A DNA stretch of 57,131 nucleotides from contig NZ_JAHKJW010000026.1 in assembly GCF_019710745.1 (NCBI RefSeq), forward strand, positions 60,078-117,208, read 5' to 3'. Positions 8,119 to 15,624 of the stretch are shown here, in pieces (position 1 is the first letter of the stretch; the number at the start of each line of letters is the position of its first letter). This DNA comes from Streptomyces beigongshangae (lineage in GTDB: Bacteria; Actinomycetota; Actinomycetes; Streptomycetales; Streptomycetaceae). The notes below the pieces were generated by a model. It ran no database searches and was not told the DNA's origin. It worked only from the letters and a program-made list of their open reading frames with translations. Position numbers and translations under genes: made by a program.

Positions 8119-9235
8119 CCCGCTCCGTCGTCTCGATCGTCGCCGAGCCCACCACCCGCGTGCCGTCGTACAGGACGATCGCCTGGCCGGGGGCCACCCC
8201 GCGGACCGGCTCCGTGAAGGTGACCTCCAGGGTGCCGTCCACCAGCTCCGCGCGGACCTCCGTCTCGCCGCCGTGGGCGCGGAGCTGGGCCGTGTACGTG
8301 CCGGGGGCGGTCGGGGCCGCGCCGCACCAGCGGGGCCGGATCGCCGTCAGCGCGGTGACGTCCAGGGCCGCCGCCGGGCCCACCGTCACCGTGTTGTCCA
8401 CCGGGGAGATGTCCAGGACGTAGCGCGGCTTGCCGTCGGGCGCGGGCGTGCCGATGCGCAGGCCCTTGCGCTGGCCGATCGTGAAGCCGTACGCCCCCTC
8501 GTGGCTGCCGACGACCGCGCCGGACTCGTCGACGATGTCGCCCTCCGCCTTGCCCAGCCGCTTCGACAGGAAGCCCTGGGTGTCGCCGTCGGCGATGAAG
8601 CAGATGTCGTGCGAGTCGGGCTTCTTGGCGACGGCCAGGCCCCGGCGCTCGGCCTCCGCGCGGATCTCGTCCTTCGTCGTCACCGTGTCGCCCAGGGGGA
8701 ACAGCGCGTGGGCGAGCTGGCGGTCGTCCAGGACGCCGAGGACGTACGACTGGTCCTTGGCCATGTCGGAGGCGCGGTGCAGCTCGCGCGTGCCGTCCTC
8801 GTTCACCAGCACCTTGGCGTAGTGGCCCGTGCAGACCGCGTCGAAGCCGAGGGCGAGGGCCTTGTCCAGCAGGGCCGCGAACTTGATCTTCTCGTTGCAG
8901 CGCAGGCAGGGGTTCGGGGTGCGGCCGGCCTCGTACTCCGCCACGAAGTCGTCGACGACGTCCTCGCGGAAGCGCTCGGCGAGGTCCCACACGTAGAACG
9001 GGATGCCGATGACGTCCGCGGCCCGGCGGGCGTCGCGCGAGTCCTCGATGGTGCAACAGCCCCGCGCGCCCGTACGGAACGACTGCGGGTTCGCCGAGAG
9101 GGCGAGGTGCACACCGGTCACGTCGTGCCCGGCCTCCGCGGCACGGGCGGCGGCGACGGCGGAGTCCACGCCGCCGGACATGGCGGCCAGGACCCTGAGG
9201 GGGCGGGGGCGGGGGCGCTGCGAGGTCTCAGTCAT
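8102..9235 (-). CDS. mnmA: tRNA 2-thiouridylase MnmA
   Basis: This enzyme installs sulfur at position 2 of the wobble uridine (U34) of Glu, Gln and Lys tRNAs, using ATP and persulfide sulfur from a cysteine desulfurase. The 377-residue protein has the PP-loop AMSGGVDSAV, the first catalytic Cys in NPCLRCNEKIKF, and the second in DSHDICFIADGDT, followed by the IGQRKGL segment and the C-terminal beta barrel. The start is ATG at 9235. A cysteine desulfurase gene (18708-19877), its likely sulfur supplier, lies on the same strand but about 9.5 kb away, with the island in between. It is divergent from the amidase gene by 60 bp. Confidence 0.96.
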   Translation of the reverse strand: MTETSQRPRPRPLRVLAAMSGGVDSAVAAARAAEAGHDVTGVHLALSANPQSFRTGARGCCTIEDSRDARRAADVIGIPFYVWDLAERFREDVVDDFVAEYEAGRTPNPCLRCNEKIKFAALLDKALALGFDAVCTGHYAKVLVNEDGTRELHRASDMAKDQSYVLGVLDDRQLAHALFPLGDTVTTKDEIRAEAERRGLAVAKKPDSHDICFIADGDTQGFLSKRLGKAEGDIVDESGAVVGSHEGAYGFTIGQRKGLRIGTPAPDGKPRYVLDISPVDNTVTVGPAAALDVTALTAIRPRWCGAAPTAPGTYTAQLRAHGGETEVRAELVDGTLEVTFTEPVRGVAPGQAIVLYDGTRVVGSATIETTERVTASV

Positions 9236-9295
9236 AACCCTTCCAGGGTACGGGTCCCCGGGAACCGGAGCCCGCGAGTATCCGTTGAAGATCGT

Positions 9296-10141
9296 ATGAC
9301 GGAGACGACGAACGACCCGGACCGGCGCGACGGCGGTGACGGCGGCGACGACGGGGTCTCCGGCACGCACCGTGACGGCGCCCCCGGCACACGAGGCGGC
9401 TCCGGCACGCGCCGCGGAGGCGGCTCCGGTACGCACGGTGGTGACTCCGACCGGCGCGTCGGGCGCCGCGCGCTGCTCCTCGGCGGTGCCGCGGCCGCCG
9501 TCGGCACCGCCGTGCTGGCCCGGGACGAGCTGGGGCGCCTGTGGTGGCGCGCGCCGGGCGTGAGCAAGCCGCGCAAGGAGGGCGAGGTCGACTTCGGGGG
9601 CGCGCGCTGGGTGGCGGCGTCCTCGGCGAACTGGCGGCGGGCGGACCGGCCCGACGACTTCGGCATAGACCGTGTGATCATCCATGTCACCCAGGGCAGC
9701 TACAGGAGCGCCGTCAAGGTCTTCCAGGACCCCGGCCACGGCGCCGCCACGCACTACATCGTCCGCCAGGACGGCCGCATCACGCAGATGATCCGCGAGC
9801 TGGACGTGGCCTTCCACGCGGGCAACCGCGACTTCAACGAGCGCAGCGTCGGCATCGAGCACGAGGGCTTCGTGGACCGGCCCGAGGACTTCACGGACGC
9901 GATGTACGGGGCGTCGGCCCGCCTGACAGCCCGGATCTGTGCCCGGTACGGCCTTCCCGTCGACCGGGACCACATCATCGGCCACGTCGAGGTCCCGGGG
10001 ACCGACCACACCGATCCCGGCCCCCACTGGGACTGGGACCGGTACATACCCCTGGTGCGCAGGGCCGCGGAGCAGGAGGCCGACCGGTCGGCCGATCCGT
10101 CCGCCGATCCGTCCGCCGGCCCGTCCGCACGCAGCGCGTAG
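9296..10141 (+). CDS. Tat-exported N-acetylmuramoyl-L-alanine amidase (amidase_2/PGRP)
   Basis: A 281-residue peptidoglycan amidase cutting the bond between N-acetylmuramic acid and L-alanine. A Gly/Asp/Thr/Arg-rich N-terminal extension (about residues 1-50) precedes a twin-arginine type signal, RRVGRRALLLGG, and an Ala-rich hydrophobic core. The catalytic domain follows: IIHVTQGSY with the first zinc His, THYIVRQDG, IGIEHEGF-type core (VGIEHEGF), and HIIGHVEV ... HTDPGPHWDWDRY with the remaining ligands. The C-terminus ends in a (S/A)DPSA tandem tail. ATG at 9296 has only a weak GAAG upstream. It ends 3 bp before the convergent oxygenase stop. Confidence 0.9.
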   Translation: MTETTNDPDRRDGGDGGDDGVSGTHRDGAPGTRGGSGTRRGGGSGTHGGDSDRRVGRRALLLGGAAAAVGTAVLARDELGRLWWRAPGVSKPRKEGEVDFGGARWVAASSANWRRADRPDDFGIDRVIIHVTQGSYRSAVKVFQDPGHGAATHYIVRQDGRITQMIRELDVAFHAGNRDFNERSVGIEHEGFVDRPEDFTDAMYGASARLTARICARYGLPVDRDHIIGHVEVPGTDHTDPGPHWDWDRYIPLVRRAAEQEADRSADPSADPSAGPSARSA

Positions 10142-10144
10142 GCG

Positions 10145-11005
10145 CTACGCGTCCGCGGTCCGGGTGCGCACCTTGACGCGCATGAGGTGCCGGCCCACGC
10201 CCGACGGACCGACGTCGGTGCGGCCGTGCAGCAGGCGCCGGTTGTCCAGCAGCAGGAGTTCGCCCGCGCGCAGCAGGAAGACCGTGGGCAGCCGCGGTGC
10301 CTCCAGCGCGCGCTCGAACGCGCCGAGCGCGTCGACGTGTTCGGCGTCCAGGGCGTGTCCGGCCGACCGCACGCCCGCGGTGACCCGCACGGGGCAGTAC
10401 CGCACGGTGACGTCCTCGCCGGACACCGTGAGGATCGGGTGGGTGGTGACCGACGACCCGTCGCCGCCGGGCTCACCGGGCTCACCGGGCTCACGGGGGA
10501 CCGCGAACGGATAGCGCGGGGCCTGGAGCGCGCGCAGCCGGCCGTCGTCGGCGATCTCCGCGGCGACGTCCGCCGCGCTCACCAGAACGGTCCGTCCGTC
10601 GCCCGCGGGACTCGGGCGGACGCACAGCAGCCCGAGGTAGGCGTGCGGCTCCGCCTGCAGGGGGGAGTCGGTGTGGAACGGGTCCGGGTCGCGGTAGGGC
10701 CGGGCCTCGCTGTCGACCACGTCGTGCACGAGGGTGTCCGGGACGGGGCCGTTGCAGCTCGGGTCGACCCTGCCGAGGGCGGTGGCGGCGACGGCCAGCG
10801 CGGTGGCGTCGGGCGGGAAGTTCTCGACGACCACGGCCAGCGACGTACGCAGCGCGGTGACGGCCTCGTCCAGCAGCCGGTGCAGTTCGGGGATTTCCCC
10901 GCGGGCGCGGCGAAGGGCCGCCTGCTGGGCCTGCTCGGTCATCAGCTCTTCCGGCTGCCGCGTCGAGCTGAAATCGGCCAGTGCGGCGGCGGCCGAATCG
11001 GTCAT
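10145..11005 (-). CDS. TauD/TfdA-like Fe(II)/2-oxoglutarate oxygenase
   Basis: A non-haem iron oxygenase of about 286 residues in the clavaminate synthase-like/TauD superfamily, expected to hydroxylate, desaturate or cyclise a small substrate at the cost of 2-oxoglutarate and O2. The iron triad is visible: HTD (His111, Asp113) and the distal His260 in DNRRLLHGRTD, with Arg272 in RHLMR as 2-oxoglutarate anchor. A Gly-Glu-Pro run (EPGEPGEPGG) sits in a loop. ATG at 11005 and ATG at 11029 are both possible and neither has a clear ribosome binding site. It is divergent from the radical SAM gene across a repeat-bearing promoter region and is probably part of the same cluster. Confidence 0.85.
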   Translation of the reverse strand: MTDSAAAALADFSSTRQPEELMTEQAQQAALRRARGEIPELHRLLDEAVTALRTSLAVVVENFPPDATALAVAATALGRVDPSCNGPVPDTLVHDVVDSEARPYRDPDPFHTDSPLQAEPHAYLGLLCVRPSPAGDGRTVLVSAADVAAEIADDGRLRALQAPRYPFAVPREPGEPGEPGGDGSSVTTHPILTVSGEDVTVRYCPVRVTAGVRSAGHALDAEHVDALGAFERALEAPRLPTVFLLRAGELLLLDNRRLLHGRTDVGPSGVGRHLMRVKVRTRTADA

Positions 11006-11052
11006 GACGAGTCGTGGTGGCCATACCATGCCGGATATTGAAGCAGAATTCC

Positions 11053-11135
11053 CGGCCGTCGCGAATCGGCCGTCGCGGATCATCCTCGCGGATCGTCCAT
11101 CGCGAATCGGCCGTCGCGGATCGGCCGTCGCGTCA
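11053..11135. repeat. six tandem 13-14-bp units in a divergent promoter
   Basis: Units start at 11053, 11067, 11081, 11094, 11108 and 11122. Four begin CGGCCGTCGCG, two (third and fourth) are degenerate, and the core TCGCGNAT recurs at a fixed period of 14 bp (13 once). The array lies 48-130 bp upstream of the oxygenase start. It could be a cooperative operator or a slippage-generated minisatellite. Confidence 0.85.
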
Positions 11136-11242
11136 CCAATTCCGCGCCGGTGCCACTTGCGTAACGTGAGGCGCAGCTTTTCCTGTCCGTCCGCCCCGCA
11201 GCGCAAGGAATCCGCCATCCTGCCGCCCCTTCACATGCGGCA

Positions 11243-11271
11243 TTGACCGTCCGATGGGGCTCTTCTAGCCT
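11243..11271 (+). promoter_or_regulatory. promoter of the radical SAM/glycosyltransferase operon
   Basis: TTGACC at 11243-11248 and TAGCCT at 11266-11271 are separated by exactly 17 bp, a good match to Streptomyces HrdB-type promoters. The start of transcription would be near 11278, leaving a leader of about 107 nt before the ATG at 11385. Confidence 0.65.
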
Positions 11272-11384
11272 GGTCGGGCGGTGCCCGGAACCGATCATTT
11301 CCCGCGCCTCTCCCGACGGCCGTGTGCTGTCCGGACCGGCGCGCACCCTGCCACTCGGCGCAGTTGATACGGAGTGTCGCACAT

Positions 11385-12854
11385 ATGGGGACCAGCACGG
11401 TGCATTTGTATGACCGAAACGAGGCGCTCCACAGCCTTTCCGCGATCGATTCCGCATATCCGGCGCCCAGGGTGTTCCCGGTGCTCGCCGACGAGCGAAA
11501 CGACGAACTCCTCGGATATCTGCAGGCCGAGGCATTCACCCATGTTTTCACGGGAGACGTGGAGAGCGACCCGCAGCATTTCTTCCGCGACCTGGACCGC
11601 GGGCTCCGCGAGGCGCCGTCCTTCCATCTGTGGGTGGACATCCCGCTGTGCCGGTACCGCTGCCATTTCTGCCAGTTCCCGACCCTCGTGACGAGCAGCC
11701 GGACCGACACGGCCGACGCGACCGCGCGCCGGTGGGTGGACGCGAACATCCGGGAGGCCCGCTCCTGGGTGGCGGCGGTCCCGGCGCTGCGCACCACTCC
11801 GGTCGGCGAGTTCTGTCTGTTCGGCGGGACACCGAGCGTGCTGCCCGCCGGTGAGATCGAGCGGCTGGTGGACTTCTACCGGGAGACGTTCGCCATCGAC
11901 GAGCGGACCTCGATGCGGGCGGAGGGGAGCCCGGACTCCCTCACCGAGGAGATCCTGTCGACCCTGCGCGGAGCGGGCTTCACCGCGCTCTCCTACGGCA
12001 TCCAGTCCCTGGACGACCGGCTGCTGGCGGTGGCCAACCGCCGGCACACCGGGGACCAGGCGCTGCAGGTCCGCGCGGCCGCGGAACGGCTGGGCTTCAC
12101 CCGGGTCGACGGCGATCTCGTCTGGGGCCTGCCCGGCCAGACGGTCGCCGGTTTCCTGGACGACGTCGACCGCCTGATCGAGGCCCGGTTCAGCACCGTC
12201 GTCGCGATCAAGCTGCATCTGCGGTCCTTCCACGACGTCGAGTCGGCCATCGGGCACGTGTCCCCGGCCCCGTGGGAGGACCCGCGCGTACGCGAGCAGC
12301 TGGAGCGGCGCGGGTTCGCGTGGCCGTCGCTGGGACAGCAGATGCAGATGCGGGAGGGGGCCGTCGACCGGCTCGGCGCCGCCGGCTACTACGAGCACCC
12401 CACCACCTACTTCCCACGGCGTGACGTGGGGCCGGAGCTGTGGCGCTCCCTCAACCTCGACCAGGACAAGCAGGTCCCCCAGGTGGGTATCGGGCTGGGC
12501 GCCTACAGCTGGTGCGGGGACGCGGAGGCGAACGCGGTGGCCGCTCCGGCGCGCTATCTCAGCCTGGTCGAGCAGGGCGGGGTTCCGCTGGAGAACGTCA
12601 CCACGGTCAGCCCGGACCACCGGGAGGTGCGGGCGGTGCAGATGGCGCTGTCCACCTGCCGGCCACTGCTGGAGGACGTCCACCGCTCCCGGTTCCCCGG
12701 CAGCTCTCTGCTGTCCGGCCGGTGGGGCGCGATGTTCGACTCGCTCGCCGAACGCGGGCTGGTGCGGATAGACCGGAGGGCCGGCAGCGTCGCCCTCACC
12801 GAAGCCGGAGCCACCCTGGTGGAGGCCGTCATGAACACCCAGCTGGGCCGGTGA
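11385..12854 (+). CDS. HemN-like radical SAM enzyme
   Basis: A 489-residue radical SAM protein of the coproporphyrinogen III oxidase (HemN) family. The iron-sulfur cluster motif is CRYRCHFC (Cys89, 93, 96), and the SAM-binding GGTPS lies at 147-151, with the HemN-type segments YGIQSLDD and WGLPGQT, and a C-terminal winged-helix-like HemN region. HemN-type enzymes outside haem synthesis include C-methyltransferases and cyclopropanases of natural-product pathways (class C). No other haem gene is nearby, so a tailoring role is more likely; this is inference. ATG at 11385 has GGAG 10 nt upstream. The glycosyltransferase gene follows after 7 bp, so the two are cotranscribed. Confidence 0.88.
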   Translation: MGTSTVHLYDRNEALHSLSAIDSAYPAPRVFPVLADERNDELLGYLQAEAFTHVFTGDVESDPQHFFRDLDRGLREAPSFHLWVDIPLCRYRCHFCQFPTLVTSSRTDTADATARRWVDANIREARSWVAAVPALRTTPVGEFCLFGGTPSVLPAGEIERLVDFYRETFAIDERTSMRAEGSPDSLTEEILSTLRGAGFTALSYGIQSLDDRLLAVANRRHTGDQALQVRAAAERLGFTRVDGDLVWGLPGQTVAGFLDDVDRLIEARFSTVVAIKLHLRSFHDVESAIGHVSPAPWEDPRVREQLERRGFAWPSLGQQMQMREGAVDRLGAAGYYEHPTTYFPRRDVGPELWRSLNLDQDKQVPQVGIGLGAYSWCGDAEANAVAAPARYLSLVEQGGVPLENVTTVSPDHREVRAVQMALSTCRPLLEDVHRSRFPGSSLLSGRWGAMFDSLAERGLVRIDRRAGSVALTEAGATLVEAVMNTQLGR

Positions 12855-12861
12855 CGTCCAG

Positions 12862-14292
12862 GTGCGCATAGGACTGGTGTGCGGGGACGGGGTGCCGGCC
12901 AGCGGCCTGCTGACGATCTTCCGCAACGTGGTCGGCCTCGGCGTCGACCTGAAGCTGCTCGACACGCCCGTCCCCGCCGACCTGGGCTACTCGTGGCGAC
13001 CCGACAAACCGGCCTTCTTCCCGTACGGACCGGCCGAGCAGGAGTCGTCCGGGCTGTGGGAGCCGGCTCCGCAGGTCCCTCCCGTCTTCGGCACTCGCGA
13101 CCGCGCGGCCGCCGAGTGGACCTCCGTCCGGACGTCGGTCGCGGACGCCGCGGCGCTGGATCCCGCCGGGCGCGCCCACCTGCACGAGCGCATCGACCGC
13201 CTGGCCGCCCCCTACCGCGTCCACTTCGCGGACTGGATGCGCCGGAACCGGATCGACTGGACCGTCGCGGTCAACATGACGCTCTCGGACGCGGTGCCCG
13301 TCACCAAGGCCCTGCACGCCGCGGGGCGCGAGCGCCACCGCGAGCGCCGGGCCGGCGGTGTGCTCTTCTGGGACCACGACCTCTTCGGCAGTTGCGCGGT
13401 GTACGAGGAGGGCACGCGCATGTACCCGGAGCGGCCCAACGAGTTCACCCCGCTCCCGCGGACCGGCCCGGGTGTGCGGTGGGCGGTGGTGTCCGAGGCG
13501 CTCGCGGAGGAGGCCGCGGGCTATCCGGTACCGGAGCGGCCGCGCGTGGTGCCCAACATCCTGCCCCGGGTGCCCATCGGGCCGCTGGAGCCGCGGCACC
13601 GGCAGTTCCTCGACGGCCTGGGGCTCGATCCGCGGCGGCCGATCCTGCTCGACCCGGTGCGGGTCTTCCGGGTCAAGGGCGTGGAGCTCGCCCTCGAACT
13701 GCTGGCGGCGGCCCGGTCGGCCGCCGTCCGTCGCGGGCTGCCCGCCCCGTACCTGCTCGTGTTCGGCAGCCTGGCGGAGGACCCCTCCTACGCGGACGAG
13801 GTGCTGAGCACCGCACGGCGCCTCGATCTGCTCCCCGACGTGCGTTTCCTCGACGGTGTCCCGGTGTGCAGCACCCGGGACGGCGCCGGCCGCTGGCGGC
13901 TGGACGAGGTCGATCTCCTGCGCATCGCCTCGGTGAGCGGCGGCGGGGTCGTCTTCACCCCGAACACCGGCGACGTCGAGACGGTCGGACTGGGACCGGC
14001 GCTGGCCGCCGTCGCCGAGCTGCCGTGCGCGAGTACGGGGTACGACGCCTTCGCCCCGACGTACGGCGGGGAGTTCTCCGTCGTCCCGGTGGAGCCCGGC
14101 CCCGCCGGGATGGAGCGGGCGGGGGACGAGCTGATGACGGCCGTGCGGGCGAACCGCGCCGGGGAGCGCGGCATGGCCGACGTGCTGCGGCGCAACCGGC
14201 AGATCGTGGAACACCGGTTCCCGACCGGCCCCTGGACCGAGCAGCTGACCGAGCTGGCCGAGCTGACCGAACCGACCGGGGGCGGCGGATAG
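12862..14292 (+). CDS. GT-B glycosyltransferase (GT4-like)
   Basis: A 476-residue protein with a GT-B pattern: an N-terminal acceptor-side Rossmann domain starting MRIGLVCGDGVPASG, and a donor-side domain from about residue 230 with FRVKGVELALELLAAA (the phosphate/nucleotide-sugar loop of GT4 enzymes), YLLVFGS, and FTPNTGDVETVGLGPALAAV near the C-terminus in the position of the usual donor-binding Glu motif. It has no signal peptide or membrane segment. The start is GTG at 12862, 7 bp after the radical SAM stop, with GGTGA nearby. The C-terminus ends in Leu/Thr/Glu repeats (ELTELAELTEPT). Acceptor and sugar are unknown. Confidence 0.75.
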   Translation: MRIGLVCGDGVPASGLLTIFRNVVGLGVDLKLLDTPVPADLGYSWRPDKPAFFPYGPAEQESSGLWEPAPQVPPVFGTRDRAAAEWTSVRTSVADAAALDPAGRAHLHERIDRLAAPYRVHFADWMRRNRIDWTVAVNMTLSDAVPVTKALHAAGRERHRERRAGGVLFWDHDLFGSCAVYEEGTRMYPERPNEFTPLPRTGPGVRWAVVSEALAEEAAGYPVPERPRVVPNILPRVPIGPLEPRHRQFLDGLGLDPRRPILLDPVRVFRVKGVELALELLAAARSAAVRRGLPAPYLLVFGSLAEDPSYADEVLSTARRLDLLPDVRFLDGVPVCSTRDGAGRWRLDEVDLLRIASVSGGGVVFTPNTGDVETVGLGPALAAVAELPCASTGYDAFAPTYGGEFSVVPVEPGPAGMERAGDELMTAVRANRAGERGMADVLRRNRQIVEHRFPTGPWTEQLTELAELTEPTGGGG

Positions 14293-14427
14293 GCGAGCGC
14301 GCCGCACCGCACCGCACCGGTCCTGCCCGGCCCGACCCGGCCGGGAAGGACCGGCACGGGCCAGCATCAGGCCGGTACGGGCCGGTACGGGACCGGAGAC
14401 GGACCGAGACGGCAGAAGGGGTAGCAC

Positions 14428-15417
14428 ATGCGTGGATCCGCCTCAGTGCCCGGCATCCGGGAGATCACGCTCACCGAGCGGGAGGTACGCCCCGCGGACG
14501 ACCTCGTCCGCCGGTTCGTGGGCGAGTACGGCAGCGCGGACGAAATCGGCCTGCTGACGCGGCTCGCCGGGCACCGGGACGTCCTCCCCGTACGGCTGAC
14601 GGACGCGCTGGCCGGTGTGCGGCGCCGGCTGGGCAGCCCGGTCACGGTGGTGCGCAGGCCCCCTCCGGAGGAGGACGTCGGTCCGACGCCGTCGCACTGG
14701 CGGCTGCGCGGACGCGCCGCCACGGCCGCCCACGACCTCTGGCTGGCGCTGGTGGCGATGCAGGCCGGCGATCCGGTCTGCTGGCAGACGCTCCAGGACG
14801 GCAGGCTGTTCAACGACGTGCTGCCGATCAGGGGCGAGGAACACGCGCAGACCGGCCACGGCAGCCTGCACCACCTCGACTTCCACGTCGAGGACGCCTT
14901 CGACGACCACCGCTGCGACGTGCTGGCCCTGCTCTGCCTGCGCAATCCGGACCTGGTCGCGACGACCGTCGCCGACGTCGGCGCGCTCGCCGGGATCGGC
15001 GCGGACGACGACGAGCTGCTCCGCCGGCCGCGCTTCGGCATCCTCCCCGACCCCGAGCACCTCAGGACGAGCCGGTCCGCGGACCCGTCCCCCGTGTGGC
15101 GTCCCGTCCTCTCCGGCGGTTCGCAGCCGTACCTGAGGGTCGACCCGGCGTACACCACGACCGCGCCGGGGGACGACGCGTCCGCGCAGGCGTTCTCCCG
15201 GCTGTGCCGCCGGCTGGAGGCGGCGCTCGTGCGCGTCCGGCTGGGCCCCGGCGACCTGGTGGTCATCGACAACCACCGGGCGGTGCACGGCCGGGACCCG
15301 TTCGCACCCCGGTACGACGGCACCGACCGCTGGCTGCGCAAGCTCACCCTCACCTTCGACCTCCAGCGCTCCAGCGGCCGTCGACGGGACGGGAGCCGCG
15401 CCCTCGCCCTGTCGTGA
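14428..15417 (+). CDS. VioC-like Fe(II)/2-oxoglutarate oxygenase
   Basis: A 329-residue member of the clavaminate synthase-like group that includes VioC and related L-arginine/enduracididine beta-hydroxylases. The iron ligands appear to be His153 and Glu155 in FHVEDAF, the HxE variant typical of this group, plus His287 in DNHRAVHGRDPF; Arg near 301-304 (RWLRKL) would anchor 2-oxoglutarate. LLCLRNPD after the iron motif is also shared with VioC-type enzymes. It suggests an amino acid or amino-acid-derived substrate, possibly guanidino; that is inference. ATG at 14428 has GAAGGGG upstream. The 135-bp gap before it contains short GGCCGGTACGG repeats. Confidence 0.85.
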   Translation: MRGSASVPGIREITLTEREVRPADDLVRRFVGEYGSADEIGLLTRLAGHRDVLPVRLTDALAGVRRRLGSPVTVVRRPPPEEDVGPTPSHWRLRGRAATAAHDLWLALVAMQAGDPVCWQTLQDGRLFNDVLPIRGEEHAQTGHGSLHHLDFHVEDAFDDHRCDVLALLCLRNPDLVATTVADVGALAGIGADDDELLRRPRFGILPDPEHLRTSRSADPSPVWRPVLSGGSQPYLRVDPAYTTTAPGDDASAQAFSRLCRRLEAALVRVRLGPGDLVVIDNHRAVHGRDPFAPRYDGTDRWLRKLTLTFDLQRSSGRRRDGSRALALS

Positions 15418-15624
15418 CGGCCGCGGCGGGAGCGGCCCGGCGGAAGGAGGACGGCGGAAGGAGGGCGGCGGGAGGAGGGCGGCGGGAGCGGCCACAGCGT
15501 GTCCCTCCCCCGCGCCCGGGCCGCGAGGCCGAAGATCACCCCAGGACAGGGGTGGGGCGCCGGGAGCGCCTTCCCGTGTACGACCGAGAGTGACCGTGTA
15601 CGACCGAGAGCAGGAGCCGCAGCG
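15418..15624 (+). repeat. short tandem repeats before the kinase gene
   Basis: A purine-rich stretch (about 15420-15495) repeats CGGCGGGAGGAGGG-like units. Just before the gene, CCGTGTACGACCGAGAG occurs twice with the copies 21 bp apart (about 15573-15610), the second followed by AGGAG, the ribosome binding site. The duplication duplicates leader, not coding, sequence. Confidence 0.6.

Larger units (their letters stand above)
11006..11384. other. divergent control region of the cryptic cluster
   Basis: This 379-bp gap holds the 14-bp tandem repeats (11053-11135) on the oxygenase side and a sigma-70-type promoter facing the radical SAM gene (11243-11271). I looked for a short precursor-peptide gene here and found none with a ribosome binding site. 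Confidence 0.7.

Noticed and set aside
11006..11384. A precursor-peptide gene for a RiPP made by the radical SAM enzyme
   Set aside because: No short frame with ribosome binding site and leader-like sequence was seen, and the cluster has no protease or RRE domain.
11385..12854. A haem-synthesis gene (hemN)
   Set aside because: The family fits, but the neighbours are tailoring-type enzymes and no other haem gene is near. I keep it as HemN-like only.
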